Of a stretch of DNA of 8,312 nt, positions 1 to 5,878 are shown piece by piece (within the stretch, counting starts at the first letter, position 1; every line of letters begins with the position of its first letter). Below the pieces are notes generated by a model that saw only the letters and a list, made by a program, of their open reading frames with translations, was not told where the DNA came from and searched no databases. The position numbers were made by a program, and so were the translations under genes. Source of the stretch: Oscillospiraceae bacterium (GTDB taxonomy: Bacteria > Bacillota > Clostridia > Oscillospirales > Acutalibacteraceae); assembly GCA_902774165.1 (NCBI GenBank), contig CACYHJ010000098.1, positions 1 to 8,312 on the forward strand, read 5' to 3'.

Positions 1-58
1 GGGCTCTTTCTCTGTCCTGCTGAAATGCTTTGGATTCTGAAAGGCCGGTGTAATAAAA

Positions 59-751
59 ATGTCTCAAAGGATAAAAAAATATGCTTCCCTGCTGCTGACT
101 GCGGCGCTGATCCTTTGCGCGGCGCTTCCCGCCGCGGCGAAGGAGCTTTCTCCCGGCGACGTTAACGGGGACGGGCGGGTCAATTCCACCGACGCGCGTC
201 TTGCGCTCCGGGCGGCGGCAAGGCTCGACCCGCTGACCGACGCGCAGGCGGCGGTGGCGGATATGAACGGGGACGGCAAGGTCCGCTCGGACGACGCGCG
301 CGTGATTCTGCGCATCGCCGCGAAGCTGGATCCGTCGCCGGCGGATCCTGAACCGGCAACAAACCCGCCGGTCCCGCAGAAAAACGCGACCCTCGCCGTG
401 CTTGACGCGAAATACGTGCCGAATCTGTCCGACGTGGTCCGGTTTACCTCCGACGGCTCGGAATACGCCGCCCGCGCGGTCATTTTTACCGACGTCCCGG
501 TGCGGAATCTGCGCGTGGTAGAATTTACGGATATGGATTGGAGCATGGAACGCGGATATACCTTCGGCACAAAAGAGCTGTTCCGGCTTGCCGCGTTCAC
601 GCCGGAGCACCCGCTGCTGCTGACCTTTACCATGGGCGAGATTATGCCGGTCACGGGGATTTCCTATACCGATACCGACGGCGCGGCCCGCGTGCTGGCG
701 CTGAGCTACAACGGGGACGACGGCTCTGTTTGCCTGATGGAGCTGGATTGA
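59..751 (+). CDS. Secreted protein with N-terminal type I dockerin
   Basis: Exported 230-residue protein. Residues 1-27 form a signal peptide (K6/K7, a hydrophobic stretch at about 10-22, and an AAA-KE cleavage site after A27). Two dockerin calcium loops follow: D34-N36-D38-R40-N42-D45 within residues 33-56, and D68-N70-D72-K74-R76-D79 within 67-90, each followed by a helix rich in Ala, Leu and Arg. A proline-rich linker (about 92-107) leads to a C-terminal domain of about 120 residues that I do not recognise. Type I dockerins bind cohesins in cellulosome-like assemblies, but in many Clostridia they also occur in non-cellulosomal exported proteins. No cohesin is in the window. The dockerin is N-terminal, whereas most are C-terminal. 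ATG 59 is the first start after an in-frame stop at 38-40. Its ribosome site is weak (AAAGG at 40-44, 14 bases away). The dockerin call is firm; the role of the protein is unknown. Confidence 0.88.
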   Translation: MSQRIKKYASLLLTAALILCAALPAAAKELSPGDVNGDGRVNSTDARLALRAAARLDPLTDAQAAVADMNGDGKVRSDDARVILRIAAKLDPSPADPEPATNPPVPQKNATLAVLDAKYVPNLSDVVRFTSDGSEYAARAVIFTDVPVRNLRVVEFTDMDWSMERGYTFGTKELFRLAAFTPEHPLLLTFTMGEIMPVTGISYTDTDGAARVLALSYNGDDGSVCLMELD

Positions 752-787
752 GTTTCCGGCTGCCGGACCCCGGCGCGTGATCCGCGG

Positions 788-824
788 AATACTGATTTGC
801 GGCGGGCAAATCAGTATTTTTTTT
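788..824 (+). terminator. Intrinsic terminator after the dockerin gene
   Basis: A perfect 13-bp stem pairs AATACTGATTTGC (788-800) with GCAAATCAGTATT (806-818) around the loop GGCGG, and eight T residues follow at 817-824. It starts 37 bases after the stop at 751 and separates the dockerin gene from the racemase gene. Its outer ten base pairs are the same as those of the hairpin at 5606-5638. Confidence 0.93.
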
Positions 825-833
825 AAAAAGGTA

Positions 834-862
834 GTGCAATTTTGTTTACGTTATAGTATAAT
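834..862 (+). promoter_or_regulatory. Candidate promoter of the racemase gene
   Basis: A perfect TATAAT -10 box lies at 857-862, in an AT-rich stretch between the terminator and the racemase start at 911. The hexamer 17 bases upstream (GTGCAA, 834-839) matches the -35 consensus at only three of six positions, so the -35 is poor. A second -10-like GATAAT at 875-880 is a less likely alternative. The call rests on the -10 box and its position after a terminator. Confidence 0.5.
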
Positions 863-910
863 GGCATAGAATAGGATAATTATAGTGAATTAATATGGAA
901 AGGAATTGCA

Positions 911-1624
911 ATGCAGGAAAAAATTTTGGGCGTGCTGGGCGGCGTCGGCCCGCTCGCCACGGTCTACTTTATGGATATGCTGGTCAAGATGACGGACGCC
1001 GAAACGGATCAGCAGCACATCCCCGTGCTGTGCTTCAACCACGCGACGATCCCGGACCGGACCGCGTACATTCTTGACAACAGGAAAGAAAACCCGCTGC
1101 CGGTCATGGAGCGGGACGCGCAGCTGCTCGAAAAGGCGGGCGCGTCGTGCATCGTGATCCCCTGCAACACGGCGCATTATTTTTACGACCAGCTGCAGGA
1201 AAAGGTGACCATCCCCATCATCAACATCATCAACGAGACGGTGGGGTATATCCGTCAGAAGAATCCCGGTGTGAAAAAAATCGGCATTCTTGCCACCGAG
1301 GGCACTATCGCGGCGCGGGCGTATCAGAACTCCTGCGAGCGCAGCGGCGTGGATTACGACACCCCCAACGAGTTCGACCAGAAGAGCCTGATGAATATCA
1401 TTTACAATCAGGTCAAGGCGGGCAAGCCCGCGGATTTCGAGGAATTCATGCGCATCATCGGCGTGATGAAGCACGACGGCTGCGACGCGGTGATCCTGGG
1501 CTGCACGGAGCTTTCCATCATCCACCGGGATTTCAATATGAACCGCCCGGACGTGGTGGACTCGCTGCAGGTGCTCGCGCGCCGGAGCATCGAAATGTGC
1601 GGACGGCGCGTGCGCGGCGCGTAA
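911..1624 (+). CDS. Aspartate/glutamate racemase family protein
   Basis: This 237-residue cytoplasmic protein has the size and layout of the cofactor-independent Asp/Glu racemase family (RacX/YgeA-like). The N-terminal GVLGGVGPLATVYF (residues 7-20) is the family's glycine-rich start. The two catalytic cysteines sit in PCNTAHYF (C85) and GCTELS (C198), the pair that removes and adds the alpha proton from opposite faces. Members interconvert L- and D-aspartate or glutamate, and some have broad specificity, so the exact substrate cannot be read from sequence. The start at ATG 911 is set by GGAAAGGA at 897-904. The gene follows a strong terminator and a TATAAT box, so it probably begins its own transcript. 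The next gene, asparagine synthase, uses L-aspartate, which would fit an aspartate substrate, but that is inference. Other cysteine-dependent members (hydantoin racemase, maleate isomerase) fit less well. Confidence 0.9.
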   Translation: MQEKILGVLGGVGPLATVYFMDMLVKMTDAETDQQHIPVLCFNHATIPDRTAYILDNRKENPLPVMERDAQLLEKAGASCIVIPCNTAHYFYDQLQEKVTIPIINIINETVGYIRQKNPGVKKIGILATEGTIAARAYQNSCERSGVDYDTPNEFDQKSLMNIIYNQVKAGKPADFEEFMRIIGVMKHDGCDAVILGCTELSIIHRDFNMNRPDVVDSLQVLARRSIEMCGRRVRGA

Positions 1625-1644
1625 GCGCAGCGCAGCGCTTGCGC
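1625..1644 (+). other. GC-rich hairpin just after the racemase stop
   Basis: Bases 1625-1631 can pair with 1637-1644 (GCGCA with TGCGC, then GC with GC, with T1639 bulged), leaving a five-base loop directly after the stop codon. No T-run follows, so it is not a standard intrinsic terminator. It may protect the 3' end of the message or simply reflect the GCGC-rich composition here. Confidence 0.35.
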
Positions 1645-1645
1645 G

Positions 1646-1673
1646 AATGGATAATGGACAATGGATAATTAAG
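1646..1673 (+). repeat. Short 7-bp tandem repeat (AATGGAT/C)
   Basis: Three consecutive heptamers AATGGAT, AATGGAC, AATGGAT (1646-1666) are followed by a decayed unit AATTAAG (1667-1673). Units differ by a single T/C change. It lies in the 107-base gap between the racemase and asnB. The same 7-bp period appears in a different array at 5642-5704. Confidence 0.75.
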
Positions 1674-1674
1674 G

Positions 1675-1690
1675 ACGGGGCAAGCCCCGT
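1675..1690 (+). other. GC-rich hairpin upstream of asnB
   Basis: ACGGGG (1675-1680) pairs with CCCCGT (1685-1690) around the loop CAAG. It directly follows the AATGGAT repeat, and only an AT-rich, non-U-run sequence comes after, so a terminator is doubtful. Repeat plus hairpin looks like one intergenic repetitive element rather than a regulatory leader; no T-box or known riboswitch core is seen here. Confidence 0.5.
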
Positions 1691-1731
1691 ACCCCATTTA
1701 TTAATATACAGAAAGAGGCAGAAAGTAAAAT

Positions 1732-3576
1732 ATGTGCGGATTTGTAGGATTTCTGAACGAACAGCCGAATGACGCCGAAAATAATAAAGTCATTCGAGAA
1801 ATGGCGGATAAGATCGTCCACCGCGGGCCGGATATGGACGACTACTATGTGGACGGCGACGTGTCGCTGGGCTTCCGGCGGCTGAGCATCATCGACCTGG
1901 ACGGCGGCAGCCAGCCCATCACCAACGAGGACGGCACGAAGGTGCTGGTCTTCAACGGCGAGATCTATAATTTTCAGCAGCTGCGCGAGGACCTGATCGC
2001 GAAGGGGCACACCTTCAAGACCCGGACCGATTCCGAGGTTCTGCTGCACGGCTATGAGGAATACGGACCCGATTTCACAAAGCGTCTGCGCGGCATGTTC
2101 GCGTACCTGATCTGGGACAGCGTGAACAAGACCCTGTTCGGCGCGCGGGATATCTTCGGCATCAAGCCCATGTTCTATTACGACGACGGCGAAACGCTGC
2201 TGTTTGCCTCCGAGATCAAGGCGTTCACCGCGAATCCCCGCTTCAAAAAGGAGCTGAACCGCGAGCGCATCCCCGAGTATATGTGCTTCGAGTACATCCC
2301 CTCCAACGAGACGCTGTTCAAAAACGTCTACAAAATGCCGCCGGCGAATTCTTTTATCGTCAAAGACGGCAAAATGGAGATCACCGAATATTTCGACCTG
2401 CGTTACCATATCGACAACAGCAAGACCCAGAGCGAGTGGGAGGATATCATCGCCGAGACCTTCCGCGATTCCACCGAGGTCCACGGCATCGCGGACGTGG
2501 AGGTGGGCTGCTTCCTTTCAAGCGGCATGGATTCCAGCTACGCCGTCTGGGAGATGGCGAAGCGCAATCGGGTCAAGACCTTCTCCGTAGGCTTCGAGGA
2601 GGAAAAATACAGCGAGCTGAAATACGCCGAGGAATACGCGAAGACCGTGGGCGTGGATATCTTCACCAAGAAGATCTCCGCCGACGAGTATTTTGACGCG
2701 GTGCCCTTCGTGCAGTATTATATGGACGAGCCGCTGCCCAACCCTTCCGCCATCGCCCTTTACTTCCTGACGAAGAAAGCCTCCGAGCAGGTCAAGGTGG
2801 TGCTCTCCGGCGAGGGCGCGGACGAGCTGTTCGGCGGGTATTACTACTATCAGGACCCGCTGGAGCTGGCGGCCTATCAGCGCCTGCCCCGCATTCTGCG
2901 CAAGGGCGCGGCGAAGCTGGCGCAGCATCTGCCGGAGGGGACCCACGGCAAGCGCTTCCTCGTGCGCGGCGCACAGACCATCGACGAGTATTACATCAGA
3001 AACAACTACAATTTCAACTGGCGCGAGCGCTCGAAATACCTGAACCCCGATATCCCCGCGCCGGACCCGGCGACCTTCACCAAGCCCTTCTTCGACAAAT
3101 GCGTCGGCGAGGACGACGTGACGCGCATGCAGTATGTGGATATGAAGACCTGGCTGGTGCAGGATATCCTCGTCAAGGCGGACCGCATGAGCATGGCGCA
3201 CTCCCTTGAACTGCGCGTGCCGTTCCTTGATAAGGAGATGCTGAACGTGGCGCTGTCGATCCCGTCGAAATACCGCGTCTCCCGCGAGATGACCAAGCTC
3301 GCCCTGCGCGGCGCGGCGGCGAAGCAGCTGCCGGAGAAGAACGCGAAAATGAAGAAAATGGGCTTCCCCGTACCGCTGAACGACTGGCTCAAGCAGGATA
3401 AATATTATAATATGGTCGCCGAAAAGTTCACCGGCGAGACCGCCGCGAAGTTCTTCAACAAGGACGCCATCATGCAGCTTCTGAACGACCACCGGGCGGG
3501 CAAGCACAACATGAAGCGTATCTGGACGATCTACTGCTTCATTCTCTGGTACGAAAACTATTTTGTGAAAATGTAA
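1732..3576 (+). CDS. asnB: Asparagine synthase (glutamine-hydrolysing)
   Basis: This 614-residue enzyme makes asparagine from aspartate, glutamine and ATP. The N-terminal Ntn glutaminase domain (about 1-210) begins MCGFVGF, with Cys2 as the nucleophile exposed after Met removal. It also has HRGPD, the RRLSIIDL segment and FNGEIYN, all conserved for glutamine binding. The C-terminal synthetase domain (about 225-600) has the ATP pyrophosphatase loop SSGMDSS (263-269), LSGEGADELFGG (from residue 358), and the KADRMSMAHSLELRVPFLD segment typical of AsnB. Length matches B. subtilis AsnO-type enzymes. SSG in place of SGG in the P-loop is, as I recall, common in this Firmicutes subgroup and not a defect. 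The start is fixed by the obligatory MCGFVG; the ribosome site (GAAAGAGG, 1711-1718) is 13 bases away and weak. It heads a run of four genes, with 36 bases to the next. Confidence 0.97.
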   Translation: MCGFVGFLNEQPNDAENNKVIREMADKIVHRGPDMDDYYVDGDVSLGFRRLSIIDLDGGSQPITNEDGTKVLVFNGEIYNFQQLREDLIAKGHTFKTRTDSEVLLHGYEEYGPDFTKRLRGMFAYLIWDSVNKTLFGARDIFGIKPMFYYDDGETLLFASEIKAFTANPRFKKELNRERIPEYMCFEYIPSNETLFKNVYKMPPANSFIVKDGKMEITEYFDLRYHIDNSKTQSEWEDIIAETFRDSTEVHGIADVEVGCFLSSGMDSSYAVWEMAKRNRVKTFSVGFEEEKYSELKYAEEYAKTVGVDIFTKKISADEYFDAVPFVQYYMDEPLPNPSAIALYFLTKKASEQVKVVLSGEGADELFGGYYYYQDPLELAAYQRLPRILRKGAAKLAQHLPEGTHGKRFLVRGAQTIDEYYIRNNYNFNWRERSKYLNPDIPAPDPATFTKPFFDKCVGEDDVTRMQYVDMKTWLVQDILVKADRMSMAHSLELRVPFLDKEMLNVALSIPSKYRVSREMTKLALRGAAAKQLPEKNAKMKKMGFPVPLNDWLKQDKYYNMVAEKFTGETAAKFFNKDAIMQLLNDHRAGKHNMKRIWTIYCFILWYENYFVKM

Positions 3577-3612
3577 AACAGCTTCCACGCACAGCGGAAA
3601 GGAGCGGGAACG

Positions 3613-3999
3613 ATGACCAACTTCCTTGTCGGCGGTTTTTTCAAATTCGTTTACGTCGTGATATTCATCGTTTTTCTCGGCATTTTCTTCTTTGCGGTTT
3701 ACAGAATCGTGAAGCAGAAGCGCAAGGACGACCGTTCGCCCCGGTTGACCGTACCCGCGCGGATCGTCTCGAAACGCACAGACGTTTCGCAGCACAGCGA
3801 CCCGGTGGGCGGCGATATCACCGGCGCGCACGGCTATTCCACCACCTCGTCGACGACCTATTACGCGACCTTTCAGGTGGAGAGCGGCGACCGGATGGAG
3901 CTGCGCGTCCCCGGCAGCCAATACGGGTTTCTCGTCGAGGGCGACCGGGGCAGGCTGACGTTTCAGGGCTCGCGTTTTCTCGGATTTGAAAGGAGCTGA
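3613..3999 (+). CDS. DUF2500 (YhhM-like) membrane-anchored protein
   Basis: This 128-residue protein has one N-terminal transmembrane helix (about residues 9-30), then a basic stretch (RIVKQKRKDDR), placing the remainder probably on the cytoplasmic side. The soluble part reads as DUF2500: VPARIVSKR (about 47-55), a Ser/Thr-rich STTSSTTYYATF strand (about 76-87), then MELRVPGSQYGFLVEGDRGRL and FQGSRFLGF (about 95-125). The family includes E. coli YhhM and has no established biochemical function. The start at ATG 3613 has a strong site (GGAAAGGAG, 3596-3604). The gene is 36 bases after asnB and ends five bases before the YhhN-like gene, whose ribosome site lies inside this gene's last codons, so the two are probably translationally coupled. 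The DUF2500 call is by remembered family pattern. Confidence 0.85.
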   Translation: MTNFLVGGFFKFVYVVIFIVFLGIFFFAVYRIVKQKRKDDRSPRLTVPARIVSKRTDVSQHSDPVGGDITGAHGYSTTSSTTYYATFQVESGDRMELRVPGSQYGFLVEGDRGRLTFQGSRFLGFERS

Positions 4000-4004
4000 A
4001 CGAA

Positions 4005-4673
4005 ATGCTGAAATATGTGTTTCTTGTTTTGCTGGCGGCTTCGTCCGTGGTGCATCTGATCGGCTCGTGGCGCGAGACGCAGAAGATGCGCATGGTCACA
4101 AAGCCCATGCTGCTGATCTTTATTCTGCTTTTCTATCTGTCCGCCGCGCCGGCTGCGGACTGGTCCGTTTTTCTGATTCTTGCCCTCGTCACAAGCTGGC
4201 TGGGGGACGTGCTGCTGATGCCCGCGGGCAACAAGTGGTTCGTGATGGGCGGCATCAGCTTCCTGTTCAGCCATATCTTTTTCATCTGCGTGTATTGTTC
4301 GAACGTGGATTTTGCCGCGGTCAACTGGCTGTTCGTGATCCCCGCCGCGCTGGTGTATTACGGGATCGGCCTTGCGGTGATCCTCGCGCTGCGCAAGACC
4401 ACGCCGAAGCCGATGCTCGCGCCGATGTATCTTTATCTCATTGCCAACAGCACCATGAATTTGTTCGCCTTCATGCAGCTGCTGACGCGCCCCTGCGCGG
4501 GGACCGTCGTGGCGTTTATCGGCGCGATCCTGTTCTATATCTCCGACTGTACGCTGTTCCTTGTGCGGTATCATAAAAATAAGGATCTGATTTTCAAAAA
4601 GCATTTCACCGTGATGCTCACCTATATTCTGGGCGAATTCCTAATCACATACGGCATTGTTTTATTGGGATAA
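4005..4673 (+). CDS. YhhN family lysoplasmalogenase-like membrane protein
   Basis: This 222-residue, very hydrophobic protein with about seven or eight membrane helices belongs to the YhhN/TMEM86 family. Family landmarks are present: the K33-P34 pair after helix 1, the acidic SWLGDVLLM motif (G67, D68) in the membrane, ISFLFSHIFF (about 84-93, with His90), and GAILFYISDCTLF with S180-D181. Animal TMEM86B hydrolyses the vinyl ether bond of lysoplasmalogen, and bacterial YhhN homologues are annotated as lysoplasmalogenases; activity here is inferred. Plasmalogens occur in many anaerobic Clostridia, so the substrate is plausible. ATG 4005 is set by GAAAGGAG at 3988-3995, inside the end of the DUF2500 gene. 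A lipid kinase gene follows after 29 bases, which supports a role in membrane lipid turnover. Confidence 0.9.
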   Translation: MLKYVFLVLLAASSVVHLIGSWRETQKMRMVTKPMLLIFILLFYLSAAPAADWSVFLILALVTSWLGDVLLMPAGNKWFVMGGISFLFSHIFFICVYCSNVDFAAVNWLFVIPAALVYYGIGLAVILALRKTTPKPMLAPMYLYLIANSTMNLFAFMQLLTRPCAGTVVAFIGAILFYISDCTLFLVRYHKNKDLIFKKHFTVMLTYILGEFLITYGIVLLG

Positions 4674-4690
4674 ACATTTTTATTTTGTCA

Positions 4691-4705
4691 GGAGGTTCTA
4701 TTATG
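4691..4705 (+). promoter_or_regulatory. Ribosome binding site fixing the lipid kinase start
   Basis: GGAGG at 4691-4695 lies seven bases before ATG 4703. An in-frame TTG at 4685 would add six residues, but that extension would run through the ribosome site itself, so ATG 4703 is the start. Confidence 0.9.
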
Positions 4706-5614
4706 AAGTACGTATTTGTCATCAACCCCCGCGCAGGCGCGGAAGACAACAAGGAGCAGATCCGCGCCGCGGTCTCCCGTCTTGAGGAGAAGGCGGACTG
4801 CGAGCTCTACACCACCCGCGGCGTGGGCGACGCGACGCGGTTCGTGCGCTGGTACTGCGAAGAGCATCCCGGCGAGGCGGTGCGCTTTATCGCCTGCGGC
4901 GGCGACGGTACCGTGAACGAGGTGTTCAACGGCGCGGTCGGGCAGGAGAACGTATCCGTCGCCTGCTATCCCTGCGGCAGCGGCAACGACTTTGTCAAAG
5001 CCTTCGGCGGCGCGGAGCGTTTTCTCGATATCGAAGCCCTCGTCAAGGCTCCCACGCGGAAGCTGGATCTTCTCAAGGTCGGCGACCGTTACGCGAACAA
5101 CGTGGTGAATTTCGGTTTTGACACCACCGTGGCGATCACCATCAACAAGGAGCGGGCAAAGACCGGCCACGGCAACAAGAACGCCTACACCAAGGGCGTG
5201 GTCACCGCGCTGATCAAAAGCATGAAAAACAAGTGCTTCGTGACGGCTGACGGCGAGCTGCTCAATCCCGACGGAAAAGCGCTGCTCTGCACCCTTGCCA
5301 ACGGGCAGTACGTGGGCGGCTCCTTCCGCTGCGCGCCCCGCGCCGAGACGGACGACGGCATGATGGAGGTCTGCCTGATCAAGCCCATCAGCCGCCTGCG
5401 CTTTGTGCAGATCCTCGGCACTTACACCGAGGGCAAACATATCGACGACCCGAAGATGGCGGATATCGTCGTCTACCGCCCCGCGAAAAAGGTGGAGGTC
5501 GACGCCCCGGAGGGCTTTGCCTATTCCCTCGACGGTGAGATCATTTACGAGAACCGGTTCACGGTGGAGATCGTCCCCGCCGCGCTGGACTTGGCGGTGC
5601 CGGAGAAATACTGA
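4703..5614 (+). CDS. Diacylglycerol/lipid kinase, YegS/DgkB family
   Basis: This 303-residue soluble kinase phosphorylates diacylglycerol or a related lipid at the membrane with ATP, returning it to phosphatidic acid. The N-terminal DAGK catalytic fold begins KYVFVINPRAG (2-12). The nucleotide loop is CGGDGTVNEV (G66-G67-D68-G69-T70), followed by PCGSGNDF (G92-S93-G94-N95-D96). The C-terminal beta domain has NGQYVGG (200-206), the DDGMMEV motif (217-223, acidic residues in metal binding and catalysis in DgkB) and LDGE (276-279). Length matches B. subtilis DgkB. It follows the YhhN-like gene by 29 bases with a strong GGAGG site. The stop codon lies inside a perfect 15-bp hairpin, so the last codons (Lys-Tyr-stop) form the left arm. 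The exact lipid substrate cannot be told: undecaprenol, sphingoid and diacylglycerol kinases share this fold. Confidence 0.93.
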   Translation: MKYVFVINPRAGAEDNKEQIRAAVSRLEEKADCELYTTRGVGDATRFVRWYCEEHPGEAVRFIACGGDGTVNEVFNGAVGQENVSVACYPCGSGNDFVKAFGGAERFLDIEALVKAPTRKLDLLKVGDRYANNVVNFGFDTTVAITINKERAKTGHGNKNAYTKGVVTALIKSMKNKCFVTADGELLNPDGKALLCTLANGQYVGGSFRCAPRAETDDGMMEVCLIKPISRLRFVQILGTYTEGKHIDDPKMADIVVYRPAKKVEVDAPEGFAYSLDGEIIYENRFTVEIVPAALDLAVPEKY

Positions 5615-5638
5615 TTCAGCGGAGCTGAATCAGTATTT
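5606..5638 (+). terminator. Hairpin terminator overlapping the lipid kinase stop
   Basis: A perfect 15-bp stem pairs AAATACTGATTCAGC (5606-5620) with GCTGAATCAGTATTT (5624-5638) around the loop GGA. The kinase stop TGA (5612-5614) is in the left arm. Only three T residues close the right arm and AACGG follows, so the usual U-run is missing. It may be a weak or decayed intrinsic terminator, or a 3' stability stem. Because the left arm is partly coding, a terminating ribosome would cover it. Confidence 0.7.
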
Positions 5639-5641
5639 AAC

Positions 5642-5704
5642 GGCAATCGTCAATCGGCAATCGGCATTCGGCAATCGGCAATCGGCAATCGGCATTCGGC
5701 ATTC
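5642..5704 (+). repeat. 7-bp tandem repeat array (GGCAATC/GGCATTC)
   Basis: Nine head-to-tail heptamers: GGCAATC, GTCAATC, GGCAATC, GGCATTC, GGCAATC, GGCAATC, GGCAATC, GGCATTC, GGCATTC, then a decayed GGATTGT (5705-5711). The changes are nearly all A/T at the fifth base. The array starts four bases after the lipid kinase hairpin and lies upstream of the oxidoreductase gene. It is non-coding on the chosen gene calls. The unit is too short and has no spacers, so it is not CRISPR. Confidence 0.92.
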
Positions 5705-5832
5705 GGATTGTAAATTTGACGCCTGCTTTTGATATTACAGTCATCGTCAATTTTACAATTGTGTATATTTTACAAGATGATCCCGAATTTTCCGTTGAAC
5801 GTCTATTTGACAGTCACGAATGCCGATTGCCG
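5683..5832 (+). repeat. Inverted-repeat bounded intergenic element
   Basis: CGGCAATCGGCATTC at 5683-5697 (also at 5655-5669 in the array) has an exact 15-base reverse complement, GAATGCCGATTGCCG, at 5818-5832. Nested inside, ATTGTAAATTTGACG (5707-5721) pairs with CGTCAATTTTACAAT (5745-5759) with one mismatch. No target-site duplication is visible next to the outer arms. It could be a small non-autonomous element, a recombination product of the heptamer array, or a structured leader. Confidence 0.6.
5729..5775 (+). promoter_or_regulatory. AT-rich candidate promoter/operator of the oxidoreductase
   Basis: In a GC-rich window this stretch is strikingly AT-rich. TTGATA (5729-5734) and TACAAT (5754-5759) form a -35/-10 pair with a long 19-base spacer; TATATT (5764-5769) is another possible -10. 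ATTTTACAA occurs twice in direct orientation (5750-5758 and 5767-5775) and almost exactly once inverted (TTGTAAATT, 5708-5716), which resembles repressor sites. The assignment is tentative. Confidence 0.35.
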
Positions 5833-5863
5833 GTCTGGCATCAGCCCGATAAATCAGAATTCA

Positions 5864-5878
5864 AGGAGGATTCTTATG
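5864..5878 (+). promoter_or_regulatory. Ribosome binding site fixing the oxidoreductase start
   Basis: AAGGAGGA at 5863-5870 stands five bases before ATG 5876. The reading frame is open back to 5729, but those 49 codons cover the AT-rich intergenic repeat and the FAD-binding fold begins directly after ATG 5876, so the shorter form is correct. Confidence 0.9.

Noticed and set aside
1..58. 3' end of an upstream gene
   Set aside because: One frame is open to a TGA at 38-40, but 13 codons without any motif cannot be called a gene.
1625..1731. T-box or other amino-acid riboswitch ahead of asnB
   Set aside because: The gap is only 107 bases and has no T-box core sequence or antiterminator; the structure present is explained by a short repeat and simple hairpins.
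2518..3921. 467-codon open frame on the minus strand
   Set aside because: It is the antisense shadow of asnB and the DUF2500 gene, with no ribosome site and no recognisable protein family.
5642..5704. Possible CRISPR array
   Set aside because: Units are seven bases with no spacers and no cas genes nearby; it is a simple tandem repeat.
5807..5812. Exact TTGACA as a -35 box for the oxidoreductase
   Set aside because: No -10-like hexamer lies 16-19 bases downstream; the bases there are GC-rich and belong to the inverted heptamer copy.
5729..5875. Extended N-terminus of the oxidoreductase (49 extra codons)
   Set aside because: The strong AAGGAGGA site before ATG 5876 and the FAD-binding strand starting right after it show that the upstream open frame is non-coding.
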